DNA from: Alphaproteobacteria bacterium
GTDB lineage: Bacteria > Pseudomonadota > Alphaproteobacteria > UBA9219
NCBI GenBank assembly: GCA_019233975.1
Contig: JAFALY010000021.1
Span: 1 to 39,434, forward strand
DNA: 39,434 bases
Reading direction: 5' to 3'
The translations under genes were made by a program, and so were the position numbers. Below are positions 23,975 to 33,652 of this stretch, piece after piece; the first letter of the stretch is position 1; every line of letters begins with the position of its first letter. The notes beneath the pieces are model-generated. The model had not been told where the DNA came from. It searched no databases and saw nothing but the letters and a program-made list of their open reading frames with translations.

Positions 23975-24686
23975 GCAGTTTTTCCCAGCTTGAAACCAGA
24001 AACACGAACAAAGCGATAAAGGCCAGCCCGTACCATGTCATGGCATAACCGAAATGGTTGTTGGGCAGGTCAAACCTTGTCTGACCGCCGACCGGCAACC
24101 CGCCGGGGTTTGGTGTGTCATCCAGCTCCACAATAAACGGCAAAAAGCCGGGAATGTTGTTTTCACGCGCCATGGCATCCAGATCAACACCGCGCCACAC
24201 ACCGGACAGTTGGTCATGCCCGTGCATCAGCCATGTTTTTTGCGGCAAGCGCAGCGTGCCATGAATGCGCACCATGCCCTGCACCTGTCCCTGCAGACGG
24301 GTCAGCGGGTCCTTGTTCTTGTAAGGAATCCAGCCGCGGTTCACCAGCACCCAGCGGCCATCTTCCATCAGCATCGGCGTCAGGACGTCATAACCACCTT
24401 CGCCCGCCTTACTGATAGCGGTCATATACATTTCATTGTCGTGATTGAACCGGCCGGATGCCGCCACGCGCATATAGTCGATGTCGTTGCCGATGCGCAA
24501 AACCGACAGGTCAGTATAGGGTTGTACAGTACGTTCAGCAATCAACTGCAGCAGATCGGTTTTTTCCTGCAGGCGCTGCATCTGCCATGCGCCCAGAAAG
24601 CCACACAACACGACAAAGAAGATGGTCAGGAGGAGGCGCAGCCAGTGTAAGCTGAACTGCCCGCCCAGAATGCGGAAGGAGATCAT
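23868..24686 (-). CDS. SURF1 family cytochrome oxidase assembly protein
   Basis: The 272-aa protein has two membrane helices (about residues 13-33 and 218-240) around a periplasmic domain, the layout of SURF1/Shy1, which helps insert heme a into subunit I. Family blocks are LGAWQMQRLQEKTDLL, WVLVNRGWIPYKNKDP and the late AMTWYGLAFIALFVFLVSSW. The C-terminal tail of about 35 residues is polar and is encoded antisense to the end of the GNAT gene. It is the last gene of the cox operon, 26 bases after ctaE. Confidence 0.92.
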   Translation of the reverse strand: MISFRILGGQFSLHWLRLLLTIFFVVLCGFLGAWQMQRLQEKTDLLQLIAERTVQPYTDLSVLRIGNDIDYMRVAASGRFNHDNEMYMTAISKAGEGGYDVLTPMLMEDGRWVLVNRGWIPYKNKDPLTRLQGQVQGMVRIHGTLRLPQKTWLMHGHDQLSGVWRGVDLDAMARENNIPGFLPFIVELDDTPNPGGLPVGGQTRFDLPNNHFGYAMTWYGLAFIALFVFLVSSWEKLPTPPDAEAPGNVRRFVPKNPKSSPTKDDPPTRRQS

Positions 24687-24712
24687 ATCATCGCCTCCCT
24701 AGGCCACGTCGA

Positions 24713-25570
24713 TCAGGGCGCCGGATTGGGTGACGCGCCGTACCAATAGATGGAGATGAACAGGAACAGCCAAACAACGTCAACGAAGTGCCAGTACCAT
24801 GCCGCCGCTTCAAGACCGAAATGGCTGGTGGCTGTAAAGTGTCCAGCGCGGGCGCGGAAATAGCAGACCGCGAGGAAGATGGTGCCGATGATGACATGCA
24901 GGCCGTGGAAGCCTGTCGCCATAAAGAAGGTCGCGCCATACATGCCGCTTTTGATCGAGAACAGCGCATGATGATATTCAAAGAATTGGCAGACCGAGAA
25001 GCTCATGCCCAACAGAACCGTATAGCCCAACGCGCGAACCATATCCTTCTGGTTGCCTGCCTGGGCCGCATGGTGCGCCCATGTCACTGTCGTACCCGAC
25101 AGCAGCAGGATCAACGTCATGATAAACGGCATGTCGAAAGGATTAAAGGTTTTGATGTTAGCCGGTGGCCAGATGCCGCCCAAAGCCTCAGGCGGATAAA
25201 GCGCCGCGCTGTAATAGGCCCAGAAGAACGCCGCGAAGAACATGACTTCCGATGCGATAAACAACGCCATGCCATAACGCAGGCCGATTTTCACGAGCGG
25301 CGAGTGCGCCTTCTCAACCGAAGATTCACGCACAATGTCGCGCCACCATAAAAACATAACGGTCAGAACAGCAGCGAGGCCGATGAGCGGCCAACAAGCG
25401 CCAAGGTCAACACCCGCGATCGTTCCCTTATGCATGAACAGGACGGTACCACCCGTCAGCAAACCTGCCGCCAACGCGCCGAATAACGGCCACGGCGAAG
25501 GACGCACCAGATGCCAGGGCTGGGGAATACCGCTATCAACATAATGGGCTGTTTTATGTTCTTGGCTCAT
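24713..25570 (-). CDS. ctaE: Cytochrome c oxidase subunit III (CtaE/CoxC)
   Basis: The 285-aa membrane protein has about seven helices. It has HLVRPSPWPLFGALAAGLL at the N-terminus, RYGMALFIASEVMFFAAFFW, TVTWAHHAAQAGN and GFHGLHVIIGTIFL, all hallmark blocks of heme-copper oxidase subunit III. The length is typical for alphaproteobacteria. It stabilises the catalytic core and supports proton uptake. It follows ctaG after a 21-base gap in the cox operon. Confidence 0.96.
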   Translation of the reverse strand: MSQEHKTAHYVDSGIPQPWHLVRPSPWPLFGALAAGLLTGGTVLFMHKGTIAGVDLGACWPLIGLAAVLTVMFLWWRDIVRESSVEKAHSPLVKIGLRYGMALFIASEVMFFAAFFWAYYSAALYPPEALGGIWPPANIKTFNPFDMPFIMTLILLLSGTTVTWAHHAAQAGNQKDMVRALGYTVLLGMSFSVCQFFEYHHALFSIKSGMYGATFFMATGFHGLHVIIGTIFLAVCYFRARAGHFTATSHFGLEAAAWYWHFVDVVWLFLFISIYWYGASPNPAP

Positions 25571-25591
25571 GTTTTTCTCGCTCGATCAACA

Positions 25592-26191
25592 TCAGGGGTT
25601 GGGTGTCTTGGGGGCAATGACGGCAGTGATTTGTTTTGCGTCACCCGTTGTAGCCTGCTTTTTCGCTAAAAAGAAGGTGTAAGATAAAGTGATGTGCTGC
25701 ACATCATTGTCATTGGGATCGTCGGCCATCGACGGATCGACGAAGAAACGCACTGGCATTTCCACGCTTTCGCCACCCTTAAGCGTTTGTTGTGTAAAGC
25801 AAAAACACTGGATTTTGTCGAAATAGGACCCGACTTTGTCCGGCTGGACATTATAAGTCGCGTTGCCCGTCACAGTCTGGTTGGATTTATTGTGGGCACG
25901 ATAAGTGATGGTGACAGGTTCGCCGATACGCACAGTAACCGAATGTTGGGTCGGTTCAAAGCTCCAGGGAAGGGATGCGTCAACATTGGCGTCAAAATCA
26001 ACCGTAACGGTACGGTCCAGTATGCGCGCGGGCGCGGACGTTGCCGTTTGTGTCGTGCCGCCAAAGCCTGTCGCCCGGCAGAAAAGCGAATAGAGAGGCG
26101 CTGAGGCATAAGCAAGTCCGCACATCAGCAGTACAAAACCAACCAACGCCACCGCGATACGGTGGTTCCGGCTTTGGGGCATGCGGATCAT
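25592..26191 (-). CDS. ctaG: Cytochrome oxidase copper chaperone CtaG (Cox11)
   Basis: The 199-aa protein has one N-terminal membrane helix (about residues 11-31) and a periplasmic immunoglobulin-like copper-binding domain. The conserved CFCFTQQTL with the two copper cysteines is present, as is PARILDRTVTVDFDANVD near the start of the domain. Cox11 delivers copper to Cu-B of subunit I. Its ATG overlaps the stop of the small upstream ORF as ATGA, indicating translational coupling. Confidence 0.95.
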   Translation of the reverse strand: MIRMPQSRNHRIAVALVGFVLLMCGLAYASAPLYSLFCRATGFGGTTQTATSAPARILDRTVTVDFDANVDASLPWSFEPTQHSVTVRIGEPVTITYRAHNKSNQTVTGNATYNVQPDKVGSYFDKIQCFCFTQQTLKGGESVEMPVRFFVDPSMADDPNDNDVQHITLSYTFFLAKKQATTGDAKQITAVIAPKTPNP

Positions 26192-26337
26192 GGTGTCCCC
26201 GTTACTTTGATTTTTACCATCGTGATGGCATAGATCAAAACAACGACCGCCAGCAAAAATGCAAAGATGGCGCGGTTCCGCGCGGCGCGCTGCTTCTTAA
26301 AGGCTTCGTCGTCAAGGTTTGGCGGTTGTATTGTCAT
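26188..26337 (-). CDS. Small 49-aa membrane protein of the cox operon (CoxF-like)
   Basis: The reading frame encodes MTIQPPNLDDEAFKKQRAAR, then a single hydrophobic helix (FAFLLAVVVLIYAITMVKI, about residues 25-43) and a short tail. It overlaps both neighbours by 4 bases (ATGA with ctaB upstream and with ctaG downstream), which supports real translation. Small one-helix proteins of this type lie between ctaB and ctaG in many alphaproteobacterial cox operons and are thought to help oxidase assembly; the exact role is not established. Sequence similarity was judged by eye only. Confidence 0.8.
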   Translation of the reverse strand: MTIQPPNLDDEAFKKQRAARNRAIFAFLLAVVVLIYAITMVKIKVTGTP

Positions 26338-27287
26338 GACAACCATCCAGCAAAGAAGGGGCGCAGCCAGACATCAACCATCATAAGGCCGAACAATGCC
26401 GCCAGATACAGGATGGAATAGCCAAACATCTGACGTGCGGATTTGTCCGTCGTGTCACGCAATACGCGCACGGCACAGAAAACAAAGCCAAGTCCCAACA
26501 CACTGGCGCCCAACGCATAAAGCAGGCCCGCCGCCTGCATCCAGTACGGGGCCAGCGTCAGCGGCAGCAGAATCAGCGTATAAACCAGCATTTCCCATTT
26601 GGTCCGGCGGGCGCCCTTCACAACCGGCATCATCGGCACACCGGCGCGGGCGTAGTCGTCGCTGCGATAGAGCGCCAGCGCCCAGAAATGCGGCGGCGTC
26701 CAGAAAAAGATAATCATGAATAGAACCAGCGCATGCCAACCGACATGGCCCGTCGCGGCGGCTTCGGCGATCATCGGCGGGAACGCGCCTGCGGCACCAC
26801 CGATAACGATGTTCTGCGGCGTGCGGCGCTTCAGACCCATGGTATAAACCAAAACATAGAATAATGCGGCAAACGCCAGTAATCCGGCCGCCAGCCAACC
26901 GATGGCCAGCGCCATGATAACGGTCGCGGCAAAGATCATGCAGCCGCCAAATTCCAGTGCAACATCGGGATCCATCACGCCGCGGGGAATGGGGCGGCGT
27001 TGCGTACGTGTCATCACAGCGTCAATGTCGCGGTCGTACCACATGTTGATGGCGGCAGCGCCGCCCGCGGACAACGCGATACATAGCAACGTCACAAAGG
27101 ACAGAAGCGGGTGCATATCAACCGGCGCGGTAACAATGCCAACCAGCCCGGAGAAAACCACCAGCGACATCACGCGCGGCTTCAGCAGCTGAATATAATC
27201 ACGCAGGGTAGCCAAGGCGGGCGCGCCATGTCTGTATGCATCGTGTCCGGGTGCCGCATCCGGTATCAGTCCCGATGTGCTGGACAT
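26334..27287 (-). CDS. ctaB: Protoheme IX farnesyltransferase (heme O synthase) CtaB
   Basis: The 317-aa UbiA-superfamily membrane enzyme adds the farnesyl chain to heme b to make heme o, the precursor of heme a. The first Asp motif is NMWYDRDIDAVMTRTQRRPI, and the second lies around RSDDYARAGVPMMPVVKG. About nine helices are predicted. The ATG at 27287 is chosen for the GAGGCGG site 4-5 bases upstream; a TTG seven codons earlier is less likely. It lies between ctaD and the small cox ORF. Confidence 0.95.
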   Translation of the reverse strand: MSSTSGLIPDAAPGHDAYRHGAPALATLRDYIQLLKPRVMSLVVFSGLVGIVTAPVDMHPLLSFVTLLCIALSAGGAAAINMWYDRDIDAVMTRTQRRPIPRGVMDPDVALEFGGCMIFAATVIMALAIGWLAAGLLAFAALFYVLVYTMGLKRRTPQNIVIGGAAGAFPPMIAEAAATGHVGWHALVLFMIIFFWTPPHFWALALYRSDDYARAGVPMMPVVKGARRTKWEMLVYTLILLPLTLAPYWMQAAGLLYALGASVLGLGFVFCAVRVLRDTTDKSARQMFGYSILYLAALFGLMMVDVWLRPFFAGWLS

Positions 27288-27317
27288 AGGATCCGCCTCT
27301 TTCACCAAACCTGCCGC

Positions 27318-28946
<1,629 letters not shown>

Positions 28947-29891
28947 TTATTTCTCGATCGACGCCAGTTGCGGCGCGTTCAAATAAATCCCCGTGGCGGC
29001 GGCGCTCTTCTTGTTTTGCGTCCATGCGGCAAACTTGTCCGGCGAAACGCCTTCAATCACGATCGGCATATAGCCGTGGCCATTGCCGCAGATCATCGAG
29101 CATTGGCCATAGAACAAACCTTCGTGATCCAGCTTGATCCAGAGTTCCGACACATGGCCCGGCACCGACATGCGGTTGACCGCAACCGCCGGCACGTACC
29201 ATGAATGTTCAACATCGCTGCCTGCGACCAGAACGCGCACCATCTTGCCGACCGGCAGGACGACGCGATTGTCGACCTCAAGCAGGCGCAGCGGCTTGTT
29301 CTTGATCAGCCAGCCGGTTTGCGCATCGGCAACCAGCTTGGCCGCATCTTCGTCTGTCACAGTTGATGAATCCCAAATGGCGTGGCTGTCGAAAGAAATG
29401 CCGTTGTTATCAGGGTATTCGTAGCTCCAGTACCATTGGTGGCCTGTTACCTTCAGCGTCAGGTCAACCTGCCCCGAAGCGCGGTCGCTGTAGTACAACA
29501 GCGGCATGGAATACACGAAAAACAGAACAGCCAGAATAAGGGCCGGAACAAGCGTCCAGATCACTTCCAGCTTCACGTTATGGGCAACGGCGCTGGGAAC
29601 AGGATTAGCCTTCTTGTTATAGCGCGCCACAACATAGATAAGCAGCACGAGCACAAAGGCGCTGATAACGGTGATCAGCACCAATAGAACATCGTGGAAT
29701 TTGGCAACATAATCAGCCACCGGCGAGGCGGGGGCCTGCAAACCAATGCCCCAGGCGGCAGGAACGCCATCGGCAAAAGCCGTACCTGAAATACCCAAAA
29801 GAACCAGCATGGTGGCCATCAGCGCCAAACCAAAGCGCGGCAACGCCGCAATGCGCCGCATAAGGGGCGCAAAACCTGAATGATTGTACAC
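28947..29891 (-). CDS. ctaC: Cytochrome c oxidase subunit II (CtaC/CoxB)
   Basis: This 314-aa protein carries the Cu-A electron-entry site. It has a signal sequence, two helices and a periplasmic cupredoxin domain with WYWSYEYPD and the Cu-A motif CSMICGNGHGYM (Cys264, Cys268, His272, Met275). The usual Glu between the cysteines is Met266. A GTG start at 29891 is preferred because GGAG sits 7 bases upstream; a TTG at 29918 and an ATG at 29861 have no such site. It heads the cox operon behind a putative sigma-70 promoter. Confidence 0.94.
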   Translation of the reverse strand: MYNHSGFAPLMRRIAALPRFGLALMATMLVLLGISGTAFADGVPAAWGIGLQAPASPVADYVAKFHDVLLVLITVISAFVLVLLIYVVARYNKKANPVPSAVAHNVKLEVIWTLVPALILAVLFFVYSMPLLYYSDRASGQVDLTLKVTGHQWYWSYEYPDNNGISFDSHAIWDSSTVTDEDAAKLVADAQTGWLIKNKPLRLLEVDNRVVLPVGKMVRVLVAGSDVEHSWYVPAVAVNRMSVPGHVSELWIKLDHEGLFYGQCSMICGNGHGYMPIVIEGVSPDKFAAWTQNKKSAAATGIYLNAPQLASIEK

Positions 29892-29935
29892 AGTTAAACT
29901 CCGGTGATAGTCAGCCAAAAGTCAGGCGATCGCCT

Positions 29936-29964
29936 TATATATACCTATTAATGGCTGGAAGCAA
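29936..29964 (-). promoter_or_regulatory. Putative sigma-70 promoter of the cox operon
   Basis: On the minus strand TTGCTT (29964-29959) and TATATA (29941-29936) are spaced 17 bases apart, about 45 bases before the ctaC start. The surroundings are AT-rich up to about 30005. No operator was recognised. Confidence 0.45.
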
Positions 29965-30059
29965 ATCGGCATAATATTAATATATTTCAATTACTTATAT
30001 TTCTTATCTGCTTTGCTCAGGGGTTGCGGTGCGGGATAAAACAGGGCATACAAGCGGGC

Positions 30060-30464
30060 ATGCGCATCAAGGTAATCAAGGGACCAGCCCCTACGGGCGA
30101 TAAAGGCAGAACCCTTCGTCTGGAATGGGTTGTTGCCGCTTTTGCACTTGGCGCCAGCTTTATACTTAGCCCAGCCGGTATTAGTCTTTCAGCCTGCGCT
30201 GCACATTGTCTGGTTGCCGCAGCCGCCGTGGGCGGGCTGTGGCTGGGTGGCCATGTCGGTAAAGCAATGGGTGGGATGGCAGGCAAAATGGCAGGGTCCA
30301 ACAAAGCTATGGATACAGATCACGCCGATACTGTCTTAAAACTATGGACTTTAGCGGGGATTTTGGCCGGGGCGGCCCTGTTTACAGGCTTGGGGTTTGC
30401 AGCGGCAACCGGCTTCTTTCACACAGGCATGGCGCCGTGGCTCGTGCCACGCGCCACCCCCTGA
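30060..30464 (+). CDS. Hypothetical small membrane protein (134 aa)
   Basis: The protein has a basic N-terminus (MRIKVIKGPAPTGDKGR), then about three hydrophobic helices rich in Ala and Gly, with a Gly/Met-rich linker (GGHVGKAMGGMAGKMAGS) between the second and third. A TTG start at 30024 would add 12 residues, but AGGGG directly abuts it; the ATG at 30060 is preferred without strong support. It is divergent from ctaC and precedes alaC. I do not recognise the family. Its Gly/Ala-rich style resembles the small ORFs at 32.7-33.5 kb. Confidence 0.55.
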   Translation: MRIKVIKGPAPTGDKGRTLRLEWVVAAFALGASFILSPAGISLSACAAHCLVAAAAVGGLWLGGHVGKAMGGMAGKMAGSNKAMDTDHADTVLKLWTLAGILAGAALFTGLGFAAATGFFHTGMAPWLVPRATP

Positions 30465-30571
30465 CGCACAACAGCTTGACTTTTATTACCATTCAGCGAC
30501 GATGGGGATGCCTGCGACGCATCGTGGGCACGTCGCTTGGACGGTTCCAGGCGCTGACGATGAGGTAGACG

Positions 30572-31777
30572 ATGGCCGAACAGGCTGATTTTGCGCGTTT
30601 ATCGCGCCTTCCCCCTTACATCTTTGCCATCACGACTGATATGAAAATGGCGGCCCGCCGCCGTGGCGAAGATATTATCGATTTCGGCATGGGTAACCCG
30701 GACGGCCCCACGCCGCCGCACATTGTGCAAAAATTGGTAGAGGTGGCCCAGCGCCCCGACACGCATGGCTATTCTGCATCCAAGGGGATACCCCGCCTGC
30801 GCCGCGCCATCGCCAAATGGTATGAACGACGTTTCAACGTCGCCATCGATCCTGAAAAGGAAGCCATCGTCACCATCGGCTCCAAAGAAGGCATTGCGCA
30901 TCTGATGACCGCAACGCTGGACCGCGGCGACAGCGTTCTGGTCCCGAACCCCAGTTACCCGATCCATATCTATGGCCCCGTCATTGCCGGTGCTGATGTG
31001 CTGCAGGTACCCCTGATCCCGGGCGTTGATTTTTTTGCCGAGCTGGAACGCAGCATTCGCGCACGCATTCCAAAACCGAAGATGCTGATCCTCAATTTTC
31101 CAGCCAACCCGACCGCGCAATGTGTCGAGCTGGATTTCTTCGAACGCATCGTGGCGTTGGCGCGGCAATACGGCATCTATGTCGTGCATGATCTGGCTTA
31201 TGCCGATATCTGCTTTGACGGCTGGCAATGCCCCAGCATTCTACAGGTACCGGGCGCCAAAGACGTCGCTGTCGAATTTTTTACGATGAGCAAAAGCTAT
31301 AACATGGCGGGCTGGCGCGTTGGCTTTATGGTCGGCAATGCGCATCTGGTCAACGCCCTGGCGCGCATCAAGGGCTACCACGACTATGGTACCTTCACGC
31401 CCATTCAGGTGGCAGCGATTGCGGCGCTGGAAGGCCCCGATGATTGCGTCAAACAGATTTGCGCCACCTATCAGGCGCGGCGCGATGTTCTGGTGAAGGG
31501 GCTGCATGATTGCGGCTGGATGGTCGAGAAACCCAAGGCGACCATGTATATCTGGGCCAAAATCCCCGAACCCTATGCCGCGTTGGGGTCGTTGGAATTC
31601 GCCAAGAAATTGCTGACGGATGCCAAGGTTTCAGTATCGCCCGGCATTGGCTTTGGCGAATTCGGCGACGATCATGTGCGCTTCTCGCTGATCGAAAACG
31701 AAGCGCGCACGCGCCAGGCGATACGCGGTATCCGCGACATGTTCCGGAAAGACGGCTTGATAAAGAGCGGCGCATGA
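30572..31777 (+). CDS. alaC: Alanine/LL-diaminopimelate-type aminotransferase AlaC
   Basis: The 401-aa fold-type I PLP aminotransferase has [19 protein letters not shown] at the N-terminus, [33 protein letters not shown] and the PLP-lysine motif [13 protein letters not shown]. These blocks match the AlaC/YfdZ group, which makes alanine from pyruvate and glutamate; in alphaproteobacteria it is often annotated as an LL-DAP aminotransferase. GAGGTAG lies just before the ATG. Its stop overlaps murI as ATGA, linking alanine supply with D-glutamate supply for cell-wall precursors. The precise substrate is not certain. Confidence 0.9.
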   Translation: MAEQADFARLSRLPPYIFAITTDMKMAARRRGEDIIDFGMGNPDGPTPPHIVQKLVEVAQRPDTHGYSASKGIPRLRRAIAKWYERRFNVAIDPEKEAIVTIGSKEGIAHLMTATLDRGDSVLVPNPSYPIHIYGPVIAGADVLQVPLIPGVDFFAELERSIRARIPKPKMLILNFPANPTAQCVELDFFERIVALARQYGIYVVHDLAYADICFDGWQCPSILQVPGAKDVAVEFFTMSKSYNMAGWRVGFMVGNAHLVNALARIKGYHDYGTFTPIQVAAIAALEGPDDCVKQICATYQARRDVLVKGLHDCGWMVEKPKATMYIWAKIPEPYAALGSLEFAKKLLTDAKVSVSPGIGFGEFGDDHVRFSLIENEARTRQAIRGIRDMFRKDGLIKSGA

Positions 31778-32613
31778 CCCCGGTCCATTTCGAAGACGGC
31801 CGCGCGCCTATCGGCGTGTTCGACTCCGGCATGGGGGGGCTGACGGTTCTGGCCGCCCTGCAAAATGCCTTGCCCCATGAAGACTTCATTTATCTGGGCG
31901 ACACAGCCCGCCTGCCCTATGGCACCAAAAGCGCCACAGCGGTTCAGCAATACACGCTGGAGGCCGCGCGGTTTATGGAAAGACAGGGTGTCAAGCTGAT
32001 GGTTATCGCCTGTAATACGGCGACGGCGCAGGCTCTGCACAGCACACGCGCCGCTCTGCCCGACATACCGTGTCTTGGCGTGATCGAGCCCGGCGCGCAG
32101 GCTGCGACACACCACCTGCCAGACCCGATGGGCAACGATGTCATATGCGTCTGGGCCACCGAGGGCACAGCGCGTTCCGGCATTTACGAGTCCGCCATTC
32201 ATGCGCGCAGACCAAACGCGCGCGTGGTCATGCAACCCTGTAACCTGCTGGTCGCGCTGACCGAAGAAGGTTGGACGCGCGGCAAGGAAGCCGATGCTGT
32301 TTTAAGTCGTTACCTGTCGGAACTACCCGCCGGATGCGGCACGCTGGTGCTGGGCTGCACGCATTTTCCGCTATTGGCCCCGGCCCTGCGGCACCTGCTG
32401 CCCAAAGGCATCACCCTTATTGACAGCGCTGCCGCTACGGCAGAAGCCGTAAAAGGCTTTTTGGGACAAACGGATAGGCAAAAGAAAGGATCGCGGGCCG
32501 GACAAACTACCTTTTATGTCACCGACGCGCCCGAACGTTTTGACAGGCTTTCAGCCGGATTTTTAGGCCAGAAAATCCGCACACGCGCCGCGTGTATTGG
32601 GATCGGGTGTTAG
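31774..32613 (+). CDS. murI: Glutamate racemase MurI
   Basis: The 279-aa protein interconverts L- and D-glutamate for peptidoglycan. It has [27 protein letters not shown] and the two catalytic cysteines in [10 protein letters not shown] (Cys80) and LGCTHFPLL (Cys195). The start overlaps the alaC stop as ATGA, which fixes it over longer in-frame alternatives inside alaC. A terminator follows directly. Confidence 0.96.
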   Translation: MTPVHFEDGRAPIGVFDSGMGGLTVLAALQNALPHEDFIYLGDTARLPYGTKSATAVQQYTLEAARFMERQGVKLMVIACNTATAQALHSTRAALPDIPCLGVIEPGAQAATHHLPDPMGNDVICVWATEGTARSGIYESAIHARRPNARVVMQPCNLLVALTEEGWTRGKEADAVLSRYLSELPAGCGTLVLGCTHFPLLAPALRHLLPKGITLIDSAAATAEAVKGFLGQTDRQKKGSRAGQTTFYVTDAPERFDRLSAGFLGQKIRTRAACIGIGC

Positions 32614-32615
32614 CA

Positions 32616-32640
32616 AAAAACAGGGCATTTTTCTGTTTTT
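32616..32640 (+). terminator. Rho-independent terminator after murI
   Basis: AAAAACAG (32616-32623) pairs with CTGTTTTT (32633-32640), an 8-bp stem that ends in T residues directly behind the murI stop. The stem is AT-rich, so it may be moderate in strength. Confidence 0.6.
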
Positions 32641-32697
32641 AGTTTCATTCTTTTTAAGTAGGGTCTGCCCAGTTTCATGGGTATTTGGGGTTAGAAA

Positions 32698-32931
32698 ATG
32701 AGCGCTAGTTTTAAAATTGCCGGATTGGTTATCGCAGGCCTTGGCGCCGCAATTTGTATTGGCGGCGCGATTGTTGGCATTGGCGGCCTCCTTGGGGCTT
32801 TTAGCATTGTACCGGGAATGGCGGCTACATCCGGCGGCGGAATAGTTACCGCTTGCCTCGGTTTATTAATGGCCTGCGCTGGTGGCGGTGCCGGGTTAGT
32901 TGGCAAAACGATGATGCATCTTGCCGCATAA
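32698..32931 (+). CDS. Small Gly/Ala-rich membrane protein (77 aa)
   Basis: The protein MSASFKIAGLVIAGLGAAIC... contains two hydrophobic helices (about residues 7-40 and 46-70) and nearly no charged residues apart from two lysines. The helices carry many GxxxG-like spacings, as in channel-forming or lipid-interacting peptides. A GGGGTT site lies about 6 bases before the ATG. It is flanked by terminators on both sides, so it is probably its own transcription unit. The base composition is more AT-rich than murI or the phosphomannomutase. No family is recognised. Confidence 0.6.
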   Translation: MSASFKIAGLVIAGLGAAICIGGAIVGIGGLLGAFSIVPGMAATSGGGIVTACLGLLMACAGGGAGLVGKTMMHLAA

Positions 32932-32953
32932 AAACTAAGTTTTCTTTTTACCT

Positions 32954-32981
32954 CCCGCACCTGCGAAACAGGGGGCTTTTC
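32954..32981 (+). terminator. Possible terminator after the 77-aa gene
   Basis: CCC (32954-32956) and CCTG (32960-32963), with a 3-base bulge between them, pair with CAGGGGG (32969-32975) around a 5-base loop; CTTTTCT follows. It starts about 20 bases after the stop codon. Confidence 0.5.
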
Positions 32982-33007
32982 TAACCCTTTATTTGCGCGC
33001 TAGCCTT

Positions 33008-33034
33008 ACCGAATATTTTAACATTCTATTCGGT
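33008..33034. promoter_or_regulatory. Inverted repeat overlapping the ribosome-binding region of the 69-aa gene
   Basis: ACCGAATA (33008-33015) and TATTCGGT (33027-33034) form a perfect 8-bp dyad around 11 bases. The right arm runs into GGTGAGG, the likely ribosome-binding site of the gene starting at 33043. It could be an operator or an RNA hairpin limiting translation. Only one copy was found. Confidence 0.5.
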
Positions 33035-33042
33035 GAGGCATT

Positions 33043-33252
33043 ATGGAACGAAGCTCAAATATAAACGCTATGGGATGGGCAACGGCTGCCGCGGCCTTGT
33101 TTCTTGTCGGTTGTGGCATATACACGCTGGGTCTCTCTCTTTTTGTGACACACACATTGGCACAAGCTGCGATAGGCTACGGGTTGATAGCTGGTGGCGT
33201 AAGCTTACCTTTTCTCATTAAGGGCTTTCGTAGTGGTCCAAGTGCGGGATAA
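33043..33252 (+). CDS. Small membrane protein (69 aa)
   Basis: The protein has a polar start (MERSSNINAMG), two hydrophobic helices (about residues 10-34 and 38-60) and a short basic C-terminus (KGFRSGPSAG). GGTGAGG lies 5-6 bases before the ATG and overlaps an inverted repeat. Similar in size and style to the 77-aa neighbour but not obviously homologous by eye. No family is recognised. Confidence 0.55.
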   Translation: MERSSNINAMGWATAAAALFLVGCGIYTLGLSLFVTHTLAQAAIGYGLIAGGVSLPFLIKGFRSGPSAG

Positions 33253-33351
33253 AGGCCGAACCATTTAACATCCCAAATTCAATAACTTGATAAGCGATGC
33301 GGCGATCGTTTTGTCGCGATGATATTGGCACAAGCATGCAACTATTTTTAA

Positions 33352-33537
33352 AGGCCACTGATCCTACTAGATAGCCCGATATATTCATTTGTTGCGTTGG
33401 GTGTGGGTATTGGCGTTTCATTGGCCGCCGTTGCCGCACCAGTAAGTCTAGCGGCATTCTTTGGTACGCTGGTCGGCATGGCGCGCCGCGGCAATAATGG
33501 CGGCCCGAAGCCGCAGGACCCCGCCGCGGTCTTTTGA
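33352..33537 (+). pseudogene. Possible remnant of a small membrane-protein gene
   Basis: A frame without ATG is open from 33352 to a stop at 33535-33537. It encodes a hydrophobic segment (VGIGVSLAAVAAPVSLAAFF) followed by a polar tail (GMARRGNNGGPKPQDPAAVF). This looks like another member of the local small membrane-protein set. Only GTG at 33403 or TTG at 33397 could start it in frame, and neither has a clear ribosome-binding site. An ATG at 33336 is out of frame by one base and soon meets a stop, as a frameshift would produce. The remaining bases of the 400-base gap (33253-33351 and 33538-33571) hold nothing I can name. Confidence 0.4.
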
Positions 33538-33571
33538 CTAAGTTTCGCCGCAAATTGTTGGCATAAACAAT

Positions 33572-33601
33572 AGGGGGGTGTAAAACCCCCCTTAGTATTT
33601 T
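33572..33601 (+). terminator. Rho-independent terminator before the phosphomannomutase gene
   Basis: GGGGGG (33573-33578) and CCCCCC (33586-33591) form a strong 6-bp G/C stem with an extra A-T pair around a 7-base loop, followed by TTAGTATTTT. It lies about 35 bases after the remnant's stop codon, suggesting the remnant was once a transcribed gene. Confidence 0.75.
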
Positions 33602-33652
33602 GAACAGGTTCGCGGCAGGAAACGCTGCGGGCACCCCCAGCAAAGGTTTGCC

